DNA from: Nitrospira sp. LK70
GTDB lineage: Bacteria; Nitrospirota; Nitrospiria; Nitrospirales; Nitrospiraceae
NCBI GenBank assembly: GCA_011090425.1
Contig: PHGD01000040.1
Span: 1 to 36,182 of the forward strand
Direction: 5' to 3'
Length of the DNA: 36,182 nt
Below, piece by piece: positions 24,932-31,525 of this stretch. The stretch's first letter is position 1; each line of letters starts with the position of its first letter. Under the pieces are notes generated by a model. It was not told where the DNA came from. It ran no database searches and saw only the letters and a program-made list of their open reading frames with translations. The translations under genes and the position numbers were made by a program.

Positions 24932-26385
24932 GAGCTTCCTTCTCCCCGGATCACCTCGACCTGCCGAAATCTCGCAGGAGAGGCGGCATGGGTCATCCAA
25001 CCGGACTGGCCCGGCTGCCCCTTCCCACAGGTGATGAATCCGTACCGCTGCCGAAAGGAGCGGTCAGCCACTCCGTCGCAGCTGTTCCAGAATTCCGGCG
25101 TGATCCCATGGTAGATGACGTCCCGCAACATGTGGGTTCGCCTGCCGTTTTCAATCAGCCAGAACGCGTCACCGCCGAACTGAAAGTTGTAGCGGCGTTG
25201 ATCAATGCTGTAGGATCCGTGGCCTTCGATATAGATCCCGCGTTTCACGTCTGCAATGAGCTGATCACGCGTCGCTTCGCCGGGCTCAAGTCCGATATTG
25301 GCAATCCGCACCATCGGAATATTCGCCCATCCGTCGGCCCGATTCGAGCCACATGAACGGGATTCGCCGATCTTTGGCGCCACTTCACGGTTTGTACAGT
25401 ATCCGACGAAGATCCCGTGACGGATGATGTCCCACTTCTGACAGGCCACTCCATCGTCATCGTAGCCGGTCGCGGCCAGTGTTTCCGGTTCGGTGTTATC
25501 AGCGACCAAGTTCACATGTCGCGAGCCGTAGCGAAAGTTGCCGCGCTTCTCTGTCGTCAAGAAACTTGTTCCGGCATAGTTGGCCTCGTAGCCGAGCGCT
25601 CGATCCAGTTCGCTCGGATGGCCGCAGGATTCATGGATGGTCAAGGACAGATGCTCCGGGTCCAGCACCAGATCATACTGGCCGGCGTCGACCGCCGGCG
25701 CCTTGACCTTTTCGATCGCCTGGTCGGCAACACGTGAAGCCTCCCGTAGGAAGTCGGCTTCTTCGATCAGTTCATAGCCTGTCCTGAGATGGGGAGTGTT
25801 GAAACTGCGTGACGCAAACTGGCCGCCGTGCAGAGCTGTCGCCGTGCATTCGCCTTGCCCTGCCAACAGATCAAACTCCAGGTGTGTTCCCTCACTGGAA
25901 ATAAACAACTTTCTGTCTCGGCGCGCCCACAGGCTGGCGCTGCTCCTCGCGATACCAGGCTGCAATTGCAACACTTCCATTGTGTTAAGCAACAAGTCGG
26001 TTTTCTTCTCCAACGGCACGCTGAATGGATCGGTGCGATAGGGTGTGACAACCCGGTCATGATGGACCGGCTCTGGCGCCAAGCGCACTCTCTCGATGGC
26101 GACCGACGCGGAACTCTTGGCAATCTCGATGGCGAGATTTGCCACCCGCGGAACCTCTTCAAGTGACAAAACCGAGCTCGCCGCGAACCCCCAGGCTCCG
26201 TGATAGAGTACGCGGACACCGAAACCAATATCCCGAGTATCTCGAATCGAAGCGATTCGACGATCCTCGCCTTGGATGTGTTCCGTGCTACTGTCCTGAA
26301 CACGGATATCGCCATACTCGGAGCCTGAAGCCGCAATGCGTTTCAACGCAAGCTCGGCAAATTCGTCCCAAGTTGGAGTGCTCAT
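24928..26385 (-). CDS. tldD: TldD-family zinc metalloprotease subunit
   Basis: 485 residues. The metal-binding HExxxH motif is HESCGHPSEL at 251-260. Downstream are NRADGWANIPMVRIANIGLE, GEATRDQLIADVKRGIYIEG and IDQRRYNFQFGGDAFWLIENG, with a conserved family ending. The N-terminal sheet domain begins at YGDIRVQDSSTEHIQGEDRR. It is the catalytic half of TldD-TldE, which processes peptides. It is first in a two-gene operon with the PmbA homologue (ATGA overlap). A decayed copy of its 5' end and upstream region occurs at 27323-27508. Confidence 0.93.
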   Translation of the reverse strand: MSTPTWDEFAELALKRIAASGSEYGDIRVQDSSTEHIQGEDRRIASIRDTRDIGFGVRVLYHGAWGFAASSVLSLEEVPRVANLAIEIAKSSASVAIERVRLAPEPVHHDRVVTPYRTDPFSVPLEKKTDLLLNTMEVLQLQPGIARSSASLWARRDRKLFISSEGTHLEFDLLAGQGECTATALHGGQFASRSFNTPHLRTGYELIEEADFLREASRVADQAIEKVKAPAVDAGQYDLVLDPEHLSLTIHESCGHPSELDRALGYEANYAGTSFLTTEKRGNFRYGSRHVNLVADNTEPETLAATGYDDDGVACQKWDIIRHGIFVGYCTNREVAPKIGESRSCGSNRADGWANIPMVRIANIGLEPGEATRDQLIADVKRGIYIEGHGSYSIDQRRYNFQFGGDAFWLIENGRRTHMLRDVIYHGITPEFWNSCDGVADRSFRQRYGFITCGKGQPGQSGWMTHAASPARFRQVEVIRGEGSS

Positions 26386-26517
26386 GCCGCTTGATTCTCA
26401 GGTGTACGAAGAAGAATGGGTCAGTATAACAGGTGGCGAGCAAAACGGAGAGCGTTTCGGGTCGAATCACTGGCACTAGCCCTGCGGCCGATGGGCCGTA
26501 TCGATGAGTTCAGCCTC
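26323..26517 (-). repeat. tldD 5' end and upstream region, copy 1 of a duplication
   Basis: This segment covers the first codons of tldD and about 130 bp before its ATG. It matches 27323-27508 over nearly its whole length with scattered substitutions and small gaps; shared runs include GCCGCAATGCG, GTATAACAGGTGGC and GTTCAGCCTC. The shared upstream portion probably holds the tldD promoter. Confidence 0.8.
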
Positions 26518-26815
26518 AGTGACGTGATAGAACGCACAGGAGATTCGATGGGCAGCGGTCGTGCCAGCCATTTCTACCCCGGGGTTACGGACACCCTATG
26601 CATGTGGGTTCCGTGGGTACTATGGGCATCGCTATTTTGGTAGAATCGCCGGTGAGACAGGACCCTTGGCCCGTTGGTAGAGCCGAAGGGCCGAATCCCG
26701 ACGAGCCGGCGATGTTCGCATCAACGAAGGAATACGTGATCGTATGATCGAGGGTCAGCGGGCTAAAAGAAAGGTTCGAAGGATCACCATCACTGAGTAG
26801 TAAGGAGGCACTGTC
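26518..26815. other. Non-coding stretch upstream of the small lipoprotein, with a structured element
   Basis: No gene is supported here. A minus-strand open frame (26585-26923) crosses the lipoprotein gene and has no family signal. Bases 26645-26713 form nested inverted repeats: outer ATCGCCGG / CCGGCGAT (perfect) and inner TTGGCCC / GGGCCGA. An RNA of about 70 nt would fold into two stacked stems ahead of the lipoprotein gene. It could be a leader or small RNA; no known riboswitch class is recognised. Confidence 0.4.
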
Positions 26816-27040
26816 ATGAAGGTTCAACTCATCATCATGGGGTCGGTCTTGTTGTCTTTGACTGCATGCCAGCGCGTGCATCTGAAGGGAGACGAGATAG
26901 TCCACAGCGGCGAGGGCAATCAATCGGATATGATCAGCGCCTCTGACCAGCAGGGATTATCGAACTTCGAGGACCAGAGCGGGAAAACCAAGCGAGCCAA
27001 CGGACAAGGCCTACGCCATCCGGACCCGTACCGTAAATAG
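26816..27040 (+). CDS. Small lipoprotein, function unknown
   Basis: 74 residues with a lipoprotein signal (LIIMGSVLLSLTAC, lipid-modified Cys18). The mature part is short and polar (RVHLKGDEIVHSGEGNQSDM) with no recognised domain, ending HPDPYRK. A good RBS, AAGGAGG, lies about eight bases before the ATG. It stands alone in an accessory region between the tldD operon and relic sequences. Function cannot be inferred. Confidence 0.72.
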   Translation: MKVQLIIMGSVLLSLTACQRVHLKGDEIVHSGEGNQSDMISASDQQGLSNFEDQSGKTKRANGQGLRHPDPYRK

Positions 27041-27145
27041 GGACCAGGGTTGAAGAACCAGGCGAGCCAATGAAGGGCAATGAAGTCGTGTCTTCCTGAG
27101 AAGGGCTACGACTATTGTTGAGGAAATACGCGTTCCGCTCTTGTC

Positions 27146-27283
27146 TCATGTATCGCCAGGTTTGTAGACATTCACAACGCGGCTAATCGTCGAACAGTCC
27201 ATGCCCACGACTCGACCGATTTTGGCAGCCTGTAGCCGTAGGTCACATGGGCACGCCAAATGGGTTCACGAGTGCCGAACGGG
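27146..27283 (-). pseudogene. C-terminal relic of a REP/IS200-type (Y1) transposase-like protein
   Basis: The minus strand reads EPIWRAHVTYGYRL in one frame and LQAAKIGRVVGMDCSTISRV V in the next, ending at TGA 27148-27146. Joined across one base shift they give AHVTYGYRL-xx-IGRVVGMDCSTISRVV, the C-terminal helix-turn-helix seen in REP-associated tyrosine transposases. Only about 45 codons remain, with no catalytic Tyr/HUH region. The assignment is from pattern memory and is tentative. Confidence 0.45.
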
Positions 27284-27322
27284 ACAGTTTAAGGGGTCGC
27301 GACCATTTTCCGTTCTGCGATG

Positions 27323-27508
27323 TCTGCAGCCGCAATGCGCTTCAGCCTAAGCTCGACGGATTCATCCCACGTGGGAGTGTTCATTCCTATCGATTTTCGA
27401 GTGAGAGAAGGGATGGATCGGTATAACAGGTGGCAAGCAAAACACTGAGCGTATCGGGGTTGAATGAATGGAATGGAGCCAGGAGACTGTAGCGATCAGT
27501 TCAGCCTC
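27323..27508 (-). pseudogene. Decayed second copy of the tldD 5' end and promoter region
   Basis: From ATG 27384 the minus strand reads MNTPTWDESVELRLKRIAAA, matching the tldD start MSTPTWDEFAELALKRIAAS, then diverges to an early stop. Upstream DNA to about 27508 also matches the tldD upstream region. Only about 20 codons survive. It suggests a former tandem or ectopic tldD copy or a segmental duplication, now with about 1 kb of unrelated sequence between the copies. Confidence 0.8.
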
Positions 27509-27554
27509 TTGGCCTCAGCGGCGAAACATCTCTTTGAGTCGAGGCGTCCCAAGG

Positions 27555-27999
27555 TCACACCGCCACAGTTACCCCATTACGCGTGAGCACATCAAGCAGC
27601 TTTGGAAGATCCGGCGATCCGGAGGGAATCTCCTTGTCGATCGCCCTGAACATCTGAGCCGCTAACGCCCCCGCCCCCGTAATCTCGAGCATCTGCCCAC
27701 CGCCACTTCCGTAGCGAAAGCCATGCACGGTTCCTCGGGGAACGTGCACGAGAGTCGCCACGTTGCAGGCGTAGGTTTTTCCATCGCATAGGAAGGGAAC
27801 CTCGCCTTTCAGGACATAGAACGCTTCGTCCCAATCGTGACTATGCGGCGGAGGGCCTGTTCCTTCCGCTCCCTGCTGCCAGGTGATCCCGTAGCTCTGC
27901 GTCGCCGCGTTCGACGCCAACACAGTCACTTGCGTTCCGATCACATTACAAGGCGGGCTCATGCTGATCGGGTCTCAAGACAATGGGTTGAACGCTCAT
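27555..27999 (-). pseudogene. Cupin-domain protein gene with an N-terminal frameshift
   Basis: The minus strand has an RBS (AGGAGG near 28006-28011) and ATG 27999 giving MSVQPIVLRPDQHEPAL then TAA. One base further on, the next frame gives NVIGTQVTVLASNAATQSYG and a full cupin: PPPHSHDWDEAFYVLKGE (metal-binding His, His, Glu), then HVPRGTVHGFRYGSGGG, ending LLDVLTRNGVTVAV. The two parts join perfectly if one T (27948) is removed (CTTGTAAT to CTTGAAT). Alternatively ATG 27962 starts a 135-residue cupin, but it has no RBS. The substrate is unknown. The gene follows the attC-like site in the same direction. Confidence 0.75.
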
Positions 28000-28041
28000 G
28001 ACCTCGCTGCCTCCTACAAAGATGTGATTACGTGCTGTACT

Positions 28042-28150
28042 ACCTAACGCTTCCGCAGCTCAATCGGAGATTGTGCAACGGCTGTCCGGTGAAGCCGCTG
28101 GTTAGAGACGCGCGTCCCGTCCTGAACCACGAGCGCAAGCCTTGTTGGGC
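28042..28150 (-). repeat. Probable integron attC (59-base element) recombination site
   Basis: Read on the minus strand, the site opens with GCCCAAC (28150-28144), matching R'' RYYYAAC, and closes with GTTAGGT (28048-28042), matching R' GTTRRRY. Inside, GCGCTC (28136-28131) faces GAGCTGC (28061-28055), complementary except for one extra base, as expected of L'' and L' with an extrahelical nucleotide, separated from the R boxes by 7- and 6-base spacers. The centre contains a further hairpin (CAGCGGCT with AGCCGTTG). Length 109 bp is within the attC range. It lies directly after a small gene, as attC should. No integrase is seen. Confidence 0.6.
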
Positions 28151-28156
28151 CGCATT

Positions 28157-28579
28157 CTATTCATTGGCAGGACCAGCGCAATAGCGTTTTTTGCCCCGCA
28201 GTTGAATCGGCTTTGACAGGTCGCAAACGACCATGAGCTGTTCAGGTGCATAGCCGACATGGCCTTCACCAAAACCCTCGTATTGATTCGCCGCGTTGGT
28301 AATCGTAACGGTGTAGCCATAGAGAGGATCGCCAAGCAGAGAAGCGAAGAACATGAACTCTCGGATTGGCTTGGTGCTGAAGCGGCCATTGCTGTCCGTG
28401 ACGCCCTTCTGCTGTTCCTCTGAAAATTGGGCGGAGACATTGATCTCGGTATTTGGGACCGGGACTCCATTGTTCGTAACTACGCCCTCGACTGCTGGTG
28501 CGAGGTAATGAAAGTGGGGCCACGGCATGCAGCCGGCCAGCACGCTCGCTATAAGGATGATGCCAAGAGGGTACTGCAT
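28157..28579 (-). CDS. Lipoprotein with carboxypeptidase-regulatory-like (beta-sandwich) domain, probable cassette gene
   Basis: 140 residues from ATG 28579. The lipoprotein signal is QYPLGIILIASVLAGC (Cys17). The mature part VEGVVTNNGVPVPNTEINVS, then VTDSNGRFSTKPIREF, fits a CarboxypepD_reg-like fold, often surface-exposed or periplasmic. Cys pair near the end (VVCDLSKP, KRYCAGP). Eight bases before the ATG is GTTGGAC, an R'-type boundary, and six bases after the stop begins the attC-like site, so gene plus site have the compact form of an integron cassette. No clear RBS, as in many cassettes. The frame is open upstream to 28633 but the shorter start gives the signal peptide. Confidence 0.75.
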   Translation of the reverse strand: MQYPLGIILIASVLAGCMPWPHFHYLAPAVEGVVTNNGVPVPNTEINVSAQFSEEQQKGVTDSNGRFSTKPIREFMFFASLLGDPLYGYTVTITNAANQYEGFGEGHVGYAPEQLMVVCDLSKPIQLRGKKRYCAGPANE

Positions 28580-28586
28580 TTCGCGC

Positions 28587-28605
28587 GGTCCAACTTTGTT
28601 AGACC
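28587..28605. repeat. Inverted R''/R'-like pair at the cassette start
   Basis: GGTCCAAC-TTT-GTTAGACC is an interrupted palindrome. On the minus strand it reads GTCTAAC-AAA-GTTGGAC, i.e. RYYYAAC and GTTRRRY boxes separated by three bases. GTTGGAC is eight bases before the lipoprotein ATG, where a cassette boundary is expected. It could be an attC whose middle was deleted, or chance. Confidence 0.35.
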
Positions 28606-28634
28606 GATCCGCATAAGAGCCGGATCTGCCCATT

Positions 28635-28724
28635 AGTGTCCGTGTAACACTCCACTACGGTTCAGGAACAATACGCCATACCCATTGACGTTTCAATGAG
28701 TTGCGACTGCGGACTACGGACACT
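28635..28724. repeat. Short element bounded by AGTGTCCGT inverted repeats (MITE-like?)
   Basis: AGTGTCCGT at 28635-28643 and its exact reverse complement at 28716-28724 enclose 72 bp with no coding potential. The ends resemble the AGTGTCCG termini seen on some insertion sequences. A related ACGGACAC occurs at about 26585-26592. A decayed miniature element is possible; no target duplication was identified. Confidence 0.35.
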
Positions 28725-28890
28725 CGCCAGCCTGCGATGGTTTTGATCTCGACCACACGATTGAGAGAATAGGAAATCCGCATAGGTGGCGAGCCAACGG
28801 AATGACGAGCCATGAAGATCATCTTTTGAACACGGCGCGCGGTGGATGAATTGGCCGTTGTGTATCGGGTATGAATCAGGGCTCGAAAGC
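28725..28890. other. Non-coding spacer between MITE-like element and HicA relic
   Basis: No gene or clear signal is seen in this short AT/GC-mixed stretch. A long plus-strand open frame starting at 28846 is antisense to the HicA relic and hpnR and has no family signal. Confidence 0.4.
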
Positions 28891-29031
28891 TCAGCGAGGG
28901 ATGCCGCTCTGTCGGATGAGGGCTTTCAGCGTGTCGCTCCTGATTTCGGCATGATCAGGAACCGCAGCCGTTACAGCTCCAACATCAGTACGGCGTTGCA
29001 TGACCATGTGACCGCCTCGCTGCTGGACGAC
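28891..29031 (-). pseudogene. HicA-type toxin relic
   Basis: The minus strand reads VVQQRGGHMVMQRRTDVGAV, TAAVPDHAEIRSDTLKALIR, QSGIPR, stop at 28891. This matches the second half of HicA toxins, including the catalytic-His context (QRGGHMVMQ) and the terminal IRQ-G helix. The N-terminal helix in this frame is missing; upstream bases read FLSNRAPGRP in a shifted frame, suggesting further indels, and ILVDES further upstream might be the start of a different (DUF5615-like) gene. No hicB partner is seen. Non-functional. Confidence 0.65.
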
Positions 29032-29139
29032 CGGGAGCCCTGTTGCTCAAGAATGCGCCAACGTTGTCCGTGCGAGACTCATCGACGAGGATTTCGGCAT
29101 CATCGTAGACCAGCCCTTTGGGAACTTTTCCATATCTTC

Positions 29140-30690
29140 CTAGAGGCTGGTCCCTGTGCGGGTGGCTTCCACAAACTGCTCGCTGGAGTCGTCGAGCGCG
29201 CGGCTGCGGCGCCCCTTCGGAGGAAGAATATAGAGCAGCTTCGAATCGATGGTTTTACTTTCTTGATGAGGCGGAGGGAGCGCCATCTCGTACGACACCG
29301 GCCTTTGATGATCGGCGATTTGGAGTTTGGGATTGTAGACGCTGTTGAACTTCCAGAGCATCTTGATGAAATTGGTTTGCCCCCGCATCAAATGCCCCGC
29401 CGCAATCTTCGCCGTCCCCTTGAGCGCGGTCCAGCCAAGGTGTTTCTTGTTGAGCACTTGCTGCGTCTTGACCAGTTCCTCGTAAAACTCCGGTAGCGGC
29501 ATCTTCGTCGGCATCACGGCATGTTGGATGTCGAAGAGGCGGTAATCCCTCGTGTGAAACTTGCGCGATTCGGTGTGCCAGCTTTCGGTGCCGGGATAGG
29601 GAGTATTGACGCTGATGTTCACGATCTCCGGAATTTCCAAACACCATTGTCGGATCACTTCAAACCGCTGGCGGTCCCAATCCGGGTCGGCAATCAAATT
29701 GATGGCCACGGTGATGCCGAGCGAGCGGGCGAATTCAAGGGCCTCGAAGTTCCTCCCCAGCGAGATGCGTTTCCGGTGCATCTTGAGGCCTTCTTCATCG
29801 ATGGCTTCCACGCCCAAGAACATGTATTGCAGCCCGATCGTCTTCCAGAGCTTGAAGACCTCCTTGTTGCGCAGCAGCACGTCACCCCGGGTCTCCATGT
29901 AATACTGTTTCTTGATCCCCCGCCGAGCCACAGCTTCACCGATCTCCATTCCCTGCTTGGCTTGGATGAAGGCCACGTCATCCACTAGGAAGATGCCCGG
30001 TTCTTGAACCTGCTCCAGCTCCTCCACAGCCTTTTCCGTGCTGACCGTTCGGTAGCTGCGACCGTAGAATGTCCAGGCACTGCAGAAGGAGCAATCCCAG
30101 GGGCAGCCCCGCGCAAACTCGATCGAGGCGCAGGGATCCAGCACCCCGATGAAATACTTGTGCCGGTTTCGGAGCAGATCGCGCGCAGGACGAACATCGT
30201 CCAGATTTTCGATGAACTGCGCCGGCGGGCCCTCCCCGTCGAGCGTCACGACCCCCGGCACTCTTGTGATGGCGTTGTGGTCATGTTCCACTGCCTCCAA
30301 CAACTTGGGAGCTGCGGCTTCACCTTCGCCCTTAAGTACACAATCGATCGCGCCGTTGCCGTGCTCCAAGAACTCTTTCGCCACAAACGAGGCGCTATGG
30401 CCCCCCACAAAGACGAACGAGTTCGGCAGTTCTTGCTTTGTCAGCTTCGCCAAATCCACGATCTCCGGAACATTCGCCAGGTAATTACAACCGAACGCGA
30501 CTGCGTCTGGCTTCCAGGTCCGGATGAGCGCCTCGTAATCTTTCCATGTATCCGCCTGCAAATCGATCAAACGGACCTCATGTCCTGCTTGGCGGCACGA
30601 CTGAGCCACCATCTCGAGACCGAGCGGCTCCAGACGTAGGTAGATCTTGGTGTACATGAGCGGACCGGGATGGACTGCGAGGAACTTCAT
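29140..30690 (-). CDS. hpnR: B12-binding radical SAM protein, hopanoid C-3 methylase HpnR-like
   Basis: 516 residues. N-terminal cobalamin-binding-like domain (KFLAVHPGPLMYTKIYLRLE, PLGLEMVAQSCRQAGHEVRL, VAFGCNYLANVPEIVDLAKL, FVGGHSASFVAKEFLEHG). Radical SAM core with GCPWDCSFC (cluster Cys 196, 200, 203), then GIFLVDDVAF and YMETRGDVLL. The opening sequence and length fit HpnR, which adds a methyl group at C-3 of hopanoids using SAM and methylcobalamin; that identification is from family memory. ATG 30690 is chosen (GAGGAGG nine bases upstream); a GTG two codons earlier is too close. The gene is monocistronic and divergent from an HTH/zinc-ribbon gene. Other B12-radical SAM roles are possible. 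Confidence 0.78.
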   Translation of the reverse strand: MKFLAVHPGPLMYTKIYLRLEPLGLEMVAQSCRQAGHEVRLIDLQADTWKDYEALIRTWKPDAVAFGCNYLANVPEIVDLAKLTKQELPNSFVFVGGHSASFVAKEFLEHGNGAIDCVLKGEGEAAAPKLLEAVEHDHNAITRVPGVVTLDGEGPPAQFIENLDDVRPARDLLRNRHKYFIGVLDPCASIEFARGCPWDCSFCSAWTFYGRSYRTVSTEKAVEELEQVQEPGIFLVDDVAFIQAKQGMEIGEAVARRGIKKQYYMETRGDVLLRNKEVFKLWKTIGLQYMFLGVEAIDEEGLKMHRKRISLGRNFEALEFARSLGITVAINLIADPDWDRQRFEVIRQWCLEIPEIVNISVNTPYPGTESWHTESRKFHTRDYRLFDIQHAVMPTKMPLPEFYEELVKTQQVLNKKHLGWTALKGTAKIAAGHLMRGQTNFIKMLWKFNSVYNPKLQIADHQRPVSYEMALPPPHQESKTIDSKLLYILPPKGRRSRALDDSSEQFVEATRTGTSL

Positions 30691-30911
30691 TGCCACAAAC
30701 CTCCTCGTTTATAGCACATTGGGCCGGAAGAGAACCGTTTCGGAGTACGAAGGACTGACTCGGCCCACCTGGTGAATTCCGGTGACAATCGGCGCGGGAA
30801 TGGATTCTGACAGAACGGAGCCTGCGGTGCAACCTTTTAGCCCGGGCCCGTCGAAGATGGAACCGAGCGAGACATCTGGCATTTGCTCGATCGTATGTTT
30901 ACCATAATGCC

Positions 30912-31280
30912 ATGTTGCCTTCCGAACGGACTCCGCGTCAGCGCATCATCGCGCTTCTGACAGACGCCAGAATGACGACCCATCAACTGGCTCCGATGCT
31001 CGGGATTTCAGAACAGCAGGTGGAGGAACACTTAGCTCATGTGGTAAAAACGGTGGCTCATGACCGTTCACGACGCTTTATCCTTGAACCGTGCATCTGC
31101 TTGGATTGTGGATTTATGTTCCGCGACCGCACGAGATTGACGCGACCAAGCCGCTGCCCACAATGTCGAAGCGAAGGGATTTCCGCCCCACGTTACGGGA
31201 TCGATACTCTTGGATCAGGGTCTATTCAGGCGAAGACAACGATACTACGACGGAAAGATGCCAGGAAAGGATCATTATGA
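30912..31280 (+). CDS. Predicted regulator: winged HTH fused to a zinc ribbon (COG3357-like)
   Basis: 122 residues. Residues 8-47 form a helix-turn-helix (RQRIIALLTDARMTTHQLAP, MLGISEQQVEEHLAHVVKT). Residues 61-85 form a zinc ribbon: C61xC63xxC66 and C82xxC85 (PCICLDCGFMFRDRTRLTRP, SRCPQCRSEGI). This architecture is known in archaeal and bacterial predicted transcription regulators. No RBS is visible, so it may be leaderless. The last about 28 residues (after PRYGID) are unlike the family end, yet the stop overlaps the next gene start by ATGA, which supports the frame. Target genes unknown; the divergent hpnR-like gene is a candidate. Confidence 0.78.
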   Translation: MLPSERTPRQRIIALLTDARMTTHQLAPMLGISEQQVEEHLAHVVKTVAHDRSRRFILEPCICLDCGFMFRDRTRLTRPSRCPQCRSEGISAPRYGIDTLGSGSIQAKTTILRRKDARKGSL

Positions 31281-31498
31281 TAACTGCACGACTCGTACTC
31301 TGTGCCCTCTGTTTGATGCTGCTCGGCTGCTCCGATCAGAAGGCGAAGGAGCTGTTTGAGACGGCCGCCTTCGAAGAAAATCAAGGTAATCTCCCTCATG
31401 CCAAGCAGCTCTACCAAGAACTGGTGAACGTCTACCCATCCACCAAAGTGGCCGAGATCGCTCGGGCACGACTTGCCGATCTAGACGGCAGGAAATAG
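31277..31498 (+). CDS. Small TPR-like lipoprotein
   Basis: 73 residues: lipoprotein signal ending LMLLGC (Cys18), then one TPR-like helical hairpin (LFETAAFEENQGNLPHAKQL, YQELVNVYPSTKVAEIARAR L) close to YbgF/BamD-type repeats. The ATG overlaps the preceding stop by four bases (ATGA), and AAAGG lies six bases upstream, so it is coupled to the HTH/zinc-ribbon gene. An anchored helper in cell-envelope complexes is plausible but not shown. Confidence 0.8.
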   Translation: MITARLVLCALCLMLLGCSDQKAKELFETAAFEENQGNLPHAKQLYQELVNVYPSTKVAEIARARLADLDGRK

Positions 31499-31525
31499 CG
31501 ACTCTGCTGCAATGGCAATTTTGCC

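Noticed and set aside
26585..26923. Minus-strand open frame overlapping the small lipoprotein
   Set aside because: No family signal; the plus-strand lipoprotein has an RBS, a signal peptide and a lipobox.
28846..29496. 216-codon plus-strand open frame
   Set aside because: Antisense to the HicA relic and the 3' end of the hpnR-like gene, both of which have clear family motifs; no RBS.
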